DNA of 28,114 nt from positions 1-28,114 of the forward strand of contig JAEXOD010000098.1 in the NCBI GenBank assembly GCA_023447335.1. The letters are read 5' to 3'. The position numbers and the translations under genes were made by a program. The notes below the pieces were generated by a model that had not been told where the DNA came from, did no database searches, and saw only the letters and a program-made list of their open reading frames with translations. Positions 1-7,478 of the stretch are shown here, in pieces. The DNA comes from Bacteroidota bacterium. Lineage in GTDB: Bacteria > Bacteroidota > Ignavibacteria > Ignavibacteriales > Melioribacteraceae. Every line of letters starts with the position of its first letter. The first letter of the stretch is position 1.

Positions 1-1
1 T

Positions 2-217
2 ATTAAATATGTCTTACATGGGCATAGCCATGAATTAAAGACTTATGAACGAAAAAAAATACTCTTCTCAAATGCCGGAGCATCAGTGGATAATCTTAAC
101 GACAATTTATGCTCCGGTATTATGTTAAATACTGAAAGTAGTACATTAGAAACAGTAAATATTAATATAAATTGCAGAAATTTAATTAATGGTTTTAAAC
201 CGGCTTTAATTTATTAG
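2..217 (+). CDS. Metallophosphoesterase, C-terminal fragment
   Basis: This is the last 71 codons of a plus-strand gene that is cut by the left edge and stops at TAG 215-217. The readable protein begins IKYVLHGHSHELKTYE. The GHSH segment followed about 15 residues later by SNAGAS is the usual ending of calcineurin-like metallophosphoesterases: the GHxH histidines bind the dinuclear metal centre and the Asn-(P/A)-G-(S/A) turn closes the fold. Substrate and localisation cannot be told from this piece. The gene is convergent with the next one, with only 4 bases between the stop codons and no hairpin. A small UDP-2,3-diacylglucosamine hydrolase-like or generic phosphodiesterase are both possible. 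Confidence 0.7.
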   Translation: MKYVLHGHSHELKTYERKKILFSNAGASVDNLNDNLCSGIMLNTESSTLETVNININCRNLINGFKPALIY

Positions 218-221
218 TGGG

Positions 222-1406
222 TTACAATCCGAAATTATCTTTATATTCTTTCTTAATATAATTATCAATTTCAAAATATAATTCGTTAATTTCTTTTTCA
301 TCATAAGTATTTTTGGTTTTCTTATTTACTAAGTTATATAAGCCTTTTTCAATATTAATTATTCTATTTAATATACCGGATCCTTCTGCATTAACAAGTT
401 TGTTAATATTTATATAATTTCCTCCGTTACCCCTTTGTATTGGGAATAATATATTTTTAAGATTAAGCGAATAGTCACAAATTAACGCATTTCCATCTTC
501 ATTAGGAGAAATAACTTCCGGCAATTTGTTTTTGTTAAACACAAAAACAGGAACAGCCACAGATGATAAAGGAAATCCTACAACAGACCACATTATCATA
601 TCTTTAATGTTTTGTCCTTTATTAATTCCGTGAATAACTATAGATGCAACACTGCTTGTGCGGGGAATATAATCCTGAAATTGAATAAAGCCCGATTTAG
701 TTATTTGATCAGTTATATTTTGTTCTGTAAGTGAGTGATATAAACTCCTTGAACAAGAATTTATTACATAGTTAGGTGTCATTATATTCATTGAACTTGC
801 ATCATATAATAATTTGTTCGCCGTATTATATCTTATATATCCGTATCCTGTCTCAGGATTACCCGTAAAAGAATAATTTGTTCTTACTACATAGCCAAAA
901 GGGGCTATCTTCGAATCATTAACATCAATTTTAGTAAATGTGAACTGATCTGTTTCATAATATGCCGCACCTCCGTTCTCATCAATTACTCCAAAATTCG
1001 CTTGCACCCCCATAGGCTTGGGTAATGTTCTTAACATACTTTCAAAATCTTCAATAGTTTTACATTCCCCTAAAGCCTTCTTCATGACTACACCTTCTTG
1101 ATCAATAAAATCGATCGTATCTTCTTCAATTAAGTTATATGACGCCGAATTAATAATTGCAAATCCGTATTCATTGCATCCACCCCAAATGCTTTTCCCT
1201 TCTACATCTCCCGCATTTACTAATCCGACGTAATAGTACTTCGAATCATTAAAATACCTAATCACATTATTTACTTCTCCGGCGTCTCTGTGTTTCCACA
1301 AAATAGGTCTTCCGTCTTGTGTATATTTACCTGATATAATTGCCGTAGTACACGCAAAAATGTTACCGGCAAACATAATTAATGCTAATAAAATAATTCT
1401 TTTCAT
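222..1406 (-). CDS. Exported Ntn-hydrolase, C45/AAT-like acyltransferase or amide hydrolase
   Basis: This 394-residue protein has a hydrophobic signal peptide (residues 1-18) ending in IFA, then Cys19-Thr-Thr. In the acyl-CoA:6-aminopenicillanate acyltransferase (C45) and choloylglycine hydrolase (C59) superfamily the nucleophile is the Cys exposed as the mature N-terminus, and here signal peptidase would expose it directly. The following GRPILWKHRD block (Arg40, Asp41) and the GYGYIRYNTA stretch also suit this superfamily. The mature enzyme should hydrolyse or transfer an amide or acyl group outside the cytoplasm; its substrate is unknown. It is the last gene of a minus-strand run behind the small lipoprotein (12-bp gap), so it is probably transcribed from the TetR promoter. 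An alternative is that Cys19 is a lipidation site, but IFAC is a poor lipobox. Confidence 0.7.
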   Translation of the reverse strand: MKRIILLALIMFAGNIFACTTAIISGKYTQDGRPILWKHRDAGEVNNVIRYFNDSKYYYVGLVNAGDVEGKSIWGGCNEYGFAIINSASYNLIEEDTIDFIDQEGVVMKKALGECKTIEDFESMLRTLPKPMGVQANFGVIDENGGAAYYETDQFTFTKIDVNDSKIAPFGYVVRTNYSFTGNPETGYGYIRYNTANKLLYDASSMNIMTPNYVINSCSRSLYHSLTEQNITDQITKSGFIQFQDYIPRTSSVASIVIHGINKGQNIKDMIMWSVVGFPLSSVAVPVFVFNKNKLPEVISPNEDGNALICDYSLNLKNILFPIQRGNGGNYININKLVNAEGSGILNRIINIEKGLYNLVNKKTKNTYDEKEINELYFEIDNYIKKEYKDNFGL

Positions 1407-1418
1407 CTTTCTCTCCGC

Positions 1419-1697
1419 CTATTCAAAAAATAATCTAATAAAATTTCTATCACTACTTTTACCTAATATATATACTGTATCTTTTTCTACAAATGTAAAA
1501 TTACCTGTAAGTTTTAAAATATCTTTCCCCTTTCTTTTAACTTTTATTACTTTTACTTTGGAATTGTCAATCCAATTTAACGATCCTATGGATTTATCGA
1601 TTACCTTTGATTTAGCTGTAACCGGATATGTATATAACTCTAGTGTAGTAGCACAATAAGTTAAAAATATTAATAATATTAAAATAAAGTATTTCAT
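1419..1697 (-). CDS. Small putative lipoprotein
   Basis: This 92-residue protein was not recognised as a known family. The first 15 residues are a lysine-led hydrophobic segment (MKYFILILLIFLTYC) in which L-T-Y-C resembles a lipobox, so Cys15 may be lipidated. The remainder is rich in Lys and Val and looks beta-stranded, with alternating VKVIKVKRKGKD. It sits between the antiporter (10-bp gap) and the Ntn-hydrolase (12-bp gap) in the same orientation, which supports it being a real operon member. The opposite-strand open frame across it has no such support. Its function is unknown; an accessory role to the exported hydrolase is only inference. Confidence 0.6.
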   Translation of the reverse strand: MKYFILILLIFLTYCATTLELYTYPVTAKSKVIDKSIGSLNWIDNSKVKVIKVKRKGKDILKLTGNFTFVEKDTVYILGKSSDRNFIRLFFE

Positions 1698-1707
1698 TTT
1701 TATTCTC

Positions 1708-3666
1708 TTAATTTTCGTTTAATATTCCTCTTAATTCATTTATTTTGTTAGGCTCGCAAAATACATATAAAATATCATTTGGTTCAATTTTATAATTCTT
1801 ATCCGGATTTGAAATAATATTTCTTCCTCGTCGTATTATTAATACCGAAGCTTTATATTTATTTCTAAAATTTAATTCTTCTAAAGATCTATACAATATT
1901 TTACTTTTATTTCCCACTTTTATTGATGATATCGTTAGCTCGGGAATATCGAAAATGTATTTTTTTCTTTTTGTCGGACTCATTCTAAAAAATTTGTAAC
2001 TATTTGCTCTAATATCATCTATAAAGTTTTCTATATCTTCTAAAGGTATTAAATATTTTAATAATACCCTCGTAAATATTTCGATACTTGTTTCATATTC
2101 CTCAGGTATAACTTCATTTGCACCTAAATCTATTAATCCCTTTATTTCGCTTATGTATCTTGTTCTTACGATCACATAGATATTCTTATTCATACTTTTT
2201 GCCAAACTTACAACTCTTCTCACCGCATAAGGTTCATTAATTGCAATTACAATAACTCGGGCTTCTTCAATATTCATTGCATCTAATACTCCCTCACTTG
2301 CAGCATCTCCGTAATAAATGGGAACACCTTTTTTCTTCTCTCTCTCCACTGTTTCCGGATTAATTTCTAAAACAACATAAGGTATATTTGAAAAAATTGC
2401 GGCTTTACTTAAATTCTTTCCGTTTACTCCGTAACCTACTATTATTAAATGGTCTTTTATCTTCGTTTTTGTTTTTTCGTAATTTCCGTCATTTGTTTTT
2501 ATTTTAATTATTTTTTCTAATAAATCAAGGATTTTTGATTGGTATTTCATAAAAAACGGGACTGCCATTATTGTCATAATTGAAACTGCTAAAAATAACT
2601 GATGTGCATTTTTATCGATTATCCCAAAATTTAATCCCTCTTTAGCTAATATAAATGAAAATTCGCCTATTGAACTTATACTTAAACCCGAGTATACTGC
2701 AACCCGAAACGGTAGTTTTAATAATTTTCCCGAAACACTTGCTATCACAGCTTTTAATATTATTAACCCTATAGTTAAAATAAAGACTATTCCTACGTTT
2801 TCTATTACTGTATTAAAATTAAGTAACATTCCTATTGATACAAAAAATATGCTCAAAAAGATATCCCTAAACGGTAAAATATTACTTAAAGCCTGTTGAC
2901 TAAATTCGCTTTCCGATATTATCAATCCGGCTAAAAATGCTCCTAACGCAACAGATATTCCAAGTTCTGAGGTAAACCAAACAACTCCGAAACAAACTAA
3001 TAATATAGTTATTAAAAATAATTCCCTAATTCTTGTTTTGGCTATTTTAAATAATAGATATGGTACAATAAATTTGGCTAATATATACACTACACCGAAA
3101 ATAAGAATTCCTTTTGCAAACAAATAAAATATTTCGGAATATTCCTGTCCTTGTTCTGTTAAGAAAGGGATCATTAGCATCATCGGAATTGATATTAAAT
3201 CTTGTGCAATTAAAATTGCCATTGTATTTTTACCATGTAATGTATCTAACTCTCCTTTATCCGAAAGTATTTTTAATACAATACCTGTATTGCTTAAAGC
3301 GGCTAAAAATCCTATTAATACCGAAGCTTTAATTCCTAAATTGAATAGATATGCAATTGCAAAAACTGTTAATGTAGTTAGTAGTAATTGTGATCCGCCC
3401 CCAATTATTAGTTGTTTGCCTAATGATATTATTTCTTTAAATGAAAATTCTATTCCTAAAGTAAAAAGCAAAAGAATTATTCCAAATTCAGCTAAATAAT
3501 TTACGTTTTTAATATCATCAATAACCCCCAAACCATATGGACCTAAAGCAATGCCTGTTAATAAAAAACCTAGTACGGCGGGAATTTTGAATTTATTAAA
3601 AAATAATATAACTATTACCGCAACACCGAATAATAAAACTAAATCTGTTACTATTCCAAAATTCAT
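1708..3666 (-). CDS. CPA2 family monovalent cation:proton antiporter (KefB/YbaL-like)
   Basis: The 652-residue protein has the full KefB/YbaL layout. The membrane antiporter domain (Na_H_Exchanger) spans about residues 8-375 with 11-13 hydrophobic segments. An RCK/TrkA-N domain (about 405-525) carries the Rossmann motif VGYGVNGKNL and the acidic end of strand 2 (VVLEINPE). A TrkA-C domain (about 570-650) follows. Such proteins exchange K+ or Na+ for H+ across the inner membrane, with RCK domains gating by nucleotide or other ligands. The ATG lies 3 bases past the TetR stop (TAG TAA ATG), implying translational coupling. Cation specificity cannot be read from sequence. In some operons related antiporters help cells survive electrophile or pH stress. 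Confidence 0.9.
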   Translation of the reverse strand: MNFGIVTDLVLLFGVAVIVILFFNKFKIPAVLGFLLTGIALGPYGLGVIDDIKNVNYLAEFGIILLLFTLGIEFSFKEIISLGKQLIIGGGSQLLLTTLTVFAIAYLFNLGIKASVLIGFLAALSNTGIVLKILSDKGELDTLHGKNTMAILIAQDLISIPMMLMIPFLTEQGQEYSEIFYLFAKGILIFGVVYILAKFIVPYLLFKIAKTRIRELFLITILLVCFGVVWFTSELGISVALGAFLAGLIISESEFSQQALSNILPFRDIFLSIFFVSIGMLLNFNTVIENVGIVFILTIGLIILKAVIASVSGKLLKLPFRVAVYSGLSISSIGEFSFILAKEGLNFGIIDKNAHQLFLAVSIMTIMAVPFFMKYQSKILDLLEKIIKIKTNDGNYEKTKTKIKDHLIIVGYGVNGKNLSKAAIFSNIPYVVLEINPETVEREKKKGVPIYYGDAASEGVLDAMNIEEARVIVIAINEPYAVRRVVSLAKSMNKNIYVIVRTRYISEIKGLIDLGANEVIPEEYETSIEIFTRVLLKYLIPLEDIENFIDDIRANSYKFFRMSPTKRKKYIFDIPELTISSIKVGNKSKILYRSLEELNFRNKYKASVLIIRRGRNIISNPDKNYKIEPNDILYVFCEPNKINELRGILNEN

Positions 3667-3669
3667 TTA

Positions 3670-4266
3670 CTAAAACCACCCAAGCTTAATTTCTAATTCA
3701 TCAAAAATAACTTTATCTAATTCATTTGTTAAAATTTTCGAATCAACATAATTATTAGATGCAATTTTTATCAAATTACCTTCTAAAATCGTAAAAAGTA
3801 ACGAAGAAATCAAATTTATGTTACAATTCTTAATTATTTTCTTTTCAATTGCTTTAATTAGCATAAATTCAAAGAACGATTTCATATTAGTAATATACTC
3901 ATTGTATGTATCTTGTCCTTTTTTAGATTGTACTAATTTTGAAATTACAATTAAATTTATCTCTAACTCTTTCCTATGCTCTATCCAGAAATCAAAATAA
4001 CCTTTTATAAATTGTCTAAGCCCTTCAAATGTATTATCATAAAGCTCGGTTTTTCTCATTAATGCAGCAATCGGTTGCATAATGTAGCTATTAACAGCAA
4101 AAAGTAGTTCTTCTTTACTTATAAAATGATGATACAGTCCTCCCTTACTTAATTTTGCTCTTTCTGCAATATTGTTCATTGATGTTTGTTCATACCCTTT
4201 TTCTACAAACTCGCTAAATGCAGCTAGTATTATAGAGTTAATTCTTTCTACTTTTGTTAATTCCAT
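3670..4266 (-). CDS. TetR family transcriptional regulator
   Basis: The protein has an N-terminal TetR helix-turn-helix, about residues 8-55 from the chosen start, with TSMNNIAERAKLSKGGLYHHF as its core followed by SKEELL. A divergent all-helical ligand domain follows. I chose the start at 4266 (MELTKVER, 198 aa). A longer frame reaches 4323, but its first codons run through the palindromic box at 4294-4306, which is more likely an operator in the leader; TetR proteins also typically begin 8-12 residues before the helix-turn-helix. This is the first gene of the operon with the antiporter, lipoprotein and Ntn-hydrolase. It probably represses its own operon and the divergent thioredoxin-NHL gene through the two boxes. 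The ligand is unknown. Confidence 0.88.
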   Translation of the reverse strand: MELTKVERINSIILAAFSEFVEKGYEQTSMNNIAERAKLSKGGLYHHFISKEELLFAVNSYIMQPIAALMRKTELYDNTFEGLRQFIKGYFDFWIEHRKELEINLIVISKLVQSKKGQDTYNEYITNMKSFFEFMLIKAIEKKIIKNCNINLISSLLFTILEGNLIKIASNNYVDSKILTNELDKVIFDELEIKLGWF

Positions 4267-4293
4267 AAACATTAAATTTAATAATTTAAACAT

Positions 4294-4306
4294 ACCGACG
4301 GTCGGT
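4294..4306. promoter_or_regulatory. Putative TetR operator O1
   Basis: The sequence accgac-g-gtcggt is a perfect 6-bp inverted repeat around one central base. It lies 28 bp upstream of the chosen tetR start. The same 19-bp core (aacataccgacggtcggtt) recurs at 4397-4409. Short, GC-rich palindromes in AT-rich divergent promoters are typical TetR-family binding sites, so autoregulation is the natural reading. Confidence 0.7.
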
Positions 4307-4396
4307 TGTGTAAATATAAGCATTATTTACAATATTTCATAACATAATAAAAATTTCACATCCAGATAATTTTCATTTTTTGGCTATTTTTAACAT

Positions 4397-4409
4397 ACCG
4401 ACGGTCGGT
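4397..4409. promoter_or_regulatory. Putative TetR operator O2
   Basis: This is a second copy of accgac-g-gtcggt, identical to O1 over 19 bp including flanks. It lies 74 bp upstream of the thioredoxin-NHL start at 4483. The centres of O1 and O2 are 103 bp apart, close to ten helical turns, so both boxes would face nearly the same side of the DNA. It is well placed to control the plus-strand gene, or both genes by cooperative binding. Confidence 0.68.
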
Positions 4410-4482
4410 TTGTTTATTCAATGGAATTTTTCGGAACATTTCTTTAATAACATATGTTTTATAAATAAAAGTTAATAAGACA

Positions 4483-6399
4483 ATGTATCTTAAATTCTTC
4501 ATTACTCTAATATTTTTAATCATTACTTCATGCAACTTAAAACCGCAAAATGTGGAAAACAATAACATGGAAAATTATAAAGTTCGTGCACCTGAGTTTA
4601 AATCCGGTTTAGAATGGTTAAATACCGATAAACCGATATCGATAAAAGATCTACAAGGTAAAATAGTTATAATTGACTTTTGGACATACTGCTGTATTAA
4701 CTGCATGCACATTTTACCAGAACTAAAAAAACTTGAAGATAAATATAAAAATGAACTTGTTGTTATCGGAGTGCATAGTGCAAAATTTAACACAGAAAAA
4801 GGAACCGAAAACATCAGACAAGCCATTTTAAGATATAAGATTTCTCATCCTGTTGTAAACGATTATAACTTTGATATTTGGAAACAGTATTCAGCCCATG
4901 CTTGGCCGACTGTAGTTTTAATTGACCCAAACGGTTATATTGTTGGTTCTCATTCCGGTGAAGGTATATATGATATTTTTGACTATAATATTGAAAACCT
5001 AATTAAAAAACATAAAAATGAATTAGATTATACACCGCTAGCATTCACTCTAGAAAAAGATAAAGTCACTAGATCTTTTTTAAGCTTTCCCGGGAAGATC
5101 TCTTCAGATAAATTAAACAAAAAATTAATAATATCTGATTCAGGCAACGATAGAATAGTTATAACTGACACATCCGGCAATATTCTTGATATAATAGGTA
5201 GCGGCAAACAAGGGTATAAGGATGGTTCTTTTGAAAACTCTGAATTTAACTCTCCACAAGGAACCGTAATTCAAGGAGATTTTTTATACATTTCTGATAC
5301 TGAAAATCACACAATTCGTAAGGCGGATTTAATTAACAGAACAGTTGAAACCATTGCCGGACTTGGTTATCAAGTTTATACTAGACACCTTTCAGGAAAA
5401 GGGAAGAGCACCGGCTTAAATTCTCCGTGGGATTTAGCAATTCTAAACAACTATTTATATATTGCAATGGCTGGTCCTCATCAAATATGGAAATTAGATT
5501 TAAGTAACAACAATATTTACTTACACGCAGGAAACGGTTATGAAAACATTGTAGACGGAAATCTATTAACCTCACAATTAGCACAACCAAGCGGATTGAC
5601 AACTGATGGGAAAGTATTATATTTTGCCGATAGCGAAGTTAGTGCTATTAGAAAAGCTGATATAATTGAAAACGGTAAAGTTAGTACTTTAATCGGAACC
5701 GGTTTGTTTGATTTCGGTGATAAAGATGGTTCATTCAAAAACGCACTATTACAACATCCAATAGGTTTAGTTATTAATCAAAATAAAATCTATATTGCAG
5801 ATACATACAATAATAAAATTAAGATTATAGATCTTGATTTGAAAATCATAAATACCATAGCTGGTACCGGCAAAGAAGGAAATACAGACGGTAGTTTTGA
5901 AACGGCTATATTTAATGAACCTGCAGGACTAACATTTATGGATGACAAAATATATGTTGCCGATACTAACAATGATTTAATTAGAATTCTAGATTTACAG
6001 TCAAAGACCGTTTCTACACTAATTATAAAACCTAAAGAAACAATACAAAATATAAATTTAAACAACTTAAATTATTCTAATTCTTTTAATATAAGTTTTT
6101 CAACAAACAACAAATTTAATATTTACATAAACATACCGAATAATACAATTATTAATCCTCATATAAGCAGCAGTTTATATATTTTTAATAACAGTGGTGA
6201 ATTAATTAAAAGCATTACGTTAAAAGATATTTCTTCGTCTTTTACATTAGACTTATCATCTTACAATTCCCCAATAATTATTAATTCTTCGGTTTATTAT
6301 TGCGATAAATCCAACAACGGATTATGTTACTTTATAGATAAGTATTATAAATTTGAAAACAATGGGAATAATAACACAGTAAACATACAAGTGGATTAA
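4483..6399 (+). CDS. Thioredoxin-NHL repeat lipoprotein (NHLRC2-like)
   Basis: The 638-residue protein begins with a lipoprotein signal ending IITSC (Cys17). A thioredoxin-like domain (about 35-175) carries WTYCCINCMH, giving a Cys71-x-x-Cys74 redox motif, and the cis-proline segment AWPTVVLID. Five or six NHL propeller repeats (about 190-505) show recurring YIADTxNNxI and GTGxxGxxDG motifs. An Asn-rich beta domain ends in VYYCDKSNNGLCYF (Cys607, Cys615), reminiscent of the DsbD N-terminal domain. The order Trx-NHL-beta is that of NHLRC2. As a lipoprotein it should act in the periplasm or on the outer membrane, perhaps in thiol-disulfide exchange; the substrate is unknown. The gene is divergent from tetR and probably controlled by it through O2. 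It converges on the next gene with a 9-bp gap. Confidence 0.85.
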   Translation: MYLKFFITLIFLIITSCNLKPQNVENNNMENYKVRAPEFKSGLEWLNTDKPISIKDLQGKIVIIDFWTYCCINCMHILPELKKLEDKYKNELVVIGVHSAKFNTEKGTENIRQAILRYKISHPVVNDYNFDIWKQYSAHAWPTVVLIDPNGYIVGSHSGEGIYDIFDYNIENLIKKHKNELDYTPLAFTLEKDKVTRSFLSFPGKISSDKLNKKLIISDSGNDRIVITDTSGNILDIIGSGKQGYKDGSFENSEFNSPQGTVIQGDFLYISDTENHTIRKADLINRTVETIAGLGYQVYTRHLSGKGKSTGLNSPWDLAILNNYLYIAMAGPHQIWKLDLSNNNIYLHAGNGYENIVDGNLLTSQLAQPSGLTTDGKVLYFADSEVSAIRKADIIENGKVSTLIGTGLFDFGDKDGSFKNALLQHPIGLVINQNKIYIADTYNNKIKIIDLDLKIINTIAGTGKEGNTDGSFETAIFNEPAGLTFMDDKIYVADTNNDLIRILDLQSKTVSTLIIKPKETIQNINLNNLNYSNSFNISFSTNNKFNIYINIPNNTIINPHISSSLYIFNNSGELIKSITLKDISSSFTLDLSSYNSPIIINSSVYYCDKSNNGLCYFIDKYYKFENNGNNNTVNIQVD

Positions 6400-6408
6400 T
6401 TATTTACT

Positions 6409-7338
6409 TTAATGTCCAATTATTTTATTTATTTTCTCACTCATACCCATATTGCCTTGTAAACCTCCGGTATGAACGGCAATTATTTTATAACCTTTTT
6501 CAAATAATTTATTTTTTATCATATCATTAATACCAAAGAACATTTTACCGGTATATATAGGGTCTAACGGAATATCATTTAAATATTCAAATTTTTCTAT
6601 AAATTCAACTAACTCTTTGTTAATTTTCGCATATCCGCCAAAATTATAATCCTGAACCAACTCATAATTATTAAACTTTTTGTCTTTATATAGCTCAACA
6701 AATTTATCTATCACTTGATATAAAAATCCTGCCCCTTTTAATGCCGGAAAGCCAAGTATTTTTTTATTCCCTTCTAAAGCGGATATTATCCCTGATATTG
6801 TTCCTCCGGTTCCGTTAGCACAGCAAATATAATCATATTCTATATCAATTGAATACACTAATTCTTCAACACCTCTCAAAGCTAACATATTACTCCCTCC
6901 TTCGGGAACGACATACGGATTACCAAATTTTTTACCTATTTCATTTCTAAATTCAACGTCATCACGATTTCTGTAAGTAGTTCTATCAAGATAGTGCAGT
7001 TCCATGCCGCAATTTACTGCAAATGATAATGTTGGATTTAACGGCAGATGTTCTTCTCCCCTAATAATTCCTATTGTTTTGAATCCAAACAATTTTCCCG
7101 CTGCGGCAACTGCATAAATATGGTTTGAAAATGCCCCACCGAATGTTAATATTGTTTCATATTTATTTTCACTTGCATAAAATAAGTTATATTTTAATTT
7201 TCTCCACTTATTCCCTGATATTTCTGAATGAATTAAATCATCCCTTTTTATAAAAACTTTAACATAATCTTTATTATCAGGCAAAGTTACTTCTTGTATT
7301 ATAGATTTCGTTTCATCTACTTTATCTTCGTAATACAT
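6409..7338 (-). CDS. D-cysteine desulfhydrase / ACC deaminase family PLP enzyme
   Basis: This 309-residue fold-type II PLP enzyme has SGNKWRKLKYNL, in which Lys44 is the expected Schiff-base lysine. The FGGAFSNH block follows about 30 residues later and CCANGTGGTISGI is the phosphate-binding loop. Near the C-terminus is VHTGGLQG, which resembles D-cysteine desulfhydrases more than genuine ACC deaminases. The likely reaction is therefore beta-elimination from D-cysteine or a related D-amino acid, giving pyruvate, ammonia and sulfide. It is somewhat shorter than the roughly 330 residues of characterised members, as is usual in Bacteroidota relatives. It stands alone, convergent with the thioredoxin-NHL gene and divergent from the LD-carboxypeptidase. 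Substrate assignment is moderate; family is secure. Confidence 0.83.
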   Translation of the reverse strand: MYYEDKVDETKSIIQEVTLPDNKDYVKVFIKRDDLIHSEISGNKWRKLKYNLFYASENKYETILTFGGAFSNHIYAVAAAGKLFGFKTIGIIRGEEHLPLNPTLSFAVNCGMELHYLDRTTYRNRDDVEFRNEIGKKFGNPYVVPEGGSNMLALRGVEELVYSIDIEYDYICCANGTGGTISGIISALEGNKKILGFPALKGAGFLYQVIDKFVELYKDKKFNNYELVQDYNFGGYAKINKELVEFIEKFEYLNDIPLDPIYTGKMFFGINDMIKNKLFEKGYKIIAVHTGGLQGNMGMSEKINKIIGH

Positions 7339-7409
7339 ATTAAACCACTGTTAATTATTAATTTAATATACAAAAATAAACCTTAACACGAAAACTTAAA
7401 CCATCTCTT

Positions 7410-7440
7410 TTTGCTTTTACATTTATATTTACTATGTTTA
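7410..7440 (+). promoter_or_regulatory. Candidate promoter of the LD-carboxypeptidase-priA operon
   Basis: TTTG at 7410-7413, then 19 bases, then TATGTTTA at 7433-7440 is close to the Bacteroidota promoter TTTG-N19-21-TAnnTTTG. The implied transcript start near 7447 leaves a leader of about 30 bases. The AT-rich background makes chance matches likely. Confidence 0.35.
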
Positions 7441-7466
7441 TATTACAATGCTAATTAATTTTATTT

Positions 7467-7470
7467 AGGA
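7467..7470 (+). promoter_or_regulatory. Ribosome binding site deciding the LD-carboxypeptidase start
   Basis: AGGA at 7467-7470 overlaps an upstream in-frame ATG at 7470 and lies 8 bases before the ATG at 7479. That spacing favours 7479, which also places the twin-arginine pair right after the initiator Met. Confidence 0.55.
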
Positions 7471-7478
7471 TGGATACG

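Noticed and set aside
222..1406. Lipoprotein call based on Cys19
   Set aside because: The C-T-T start followed by the GRPILWKHRD block matches Ntn-hydrolase nucleophile context, and IFAC is a weak lipobox.
1360..1659. 99-residue plus-strand open frame
   Set aside because: It overlaps the lipoprotein and Ntn-hydrolase genes antisense, has no recognisable domain, and the minus-strand genes have operon spacing.
4267..4323. N-terminal extension of TetR from the ATG at 4323
   Set aside because: The extension encodes the palindromic operator-like sequence and is unlike TetR N-termini; the start at 4266 fits the family.
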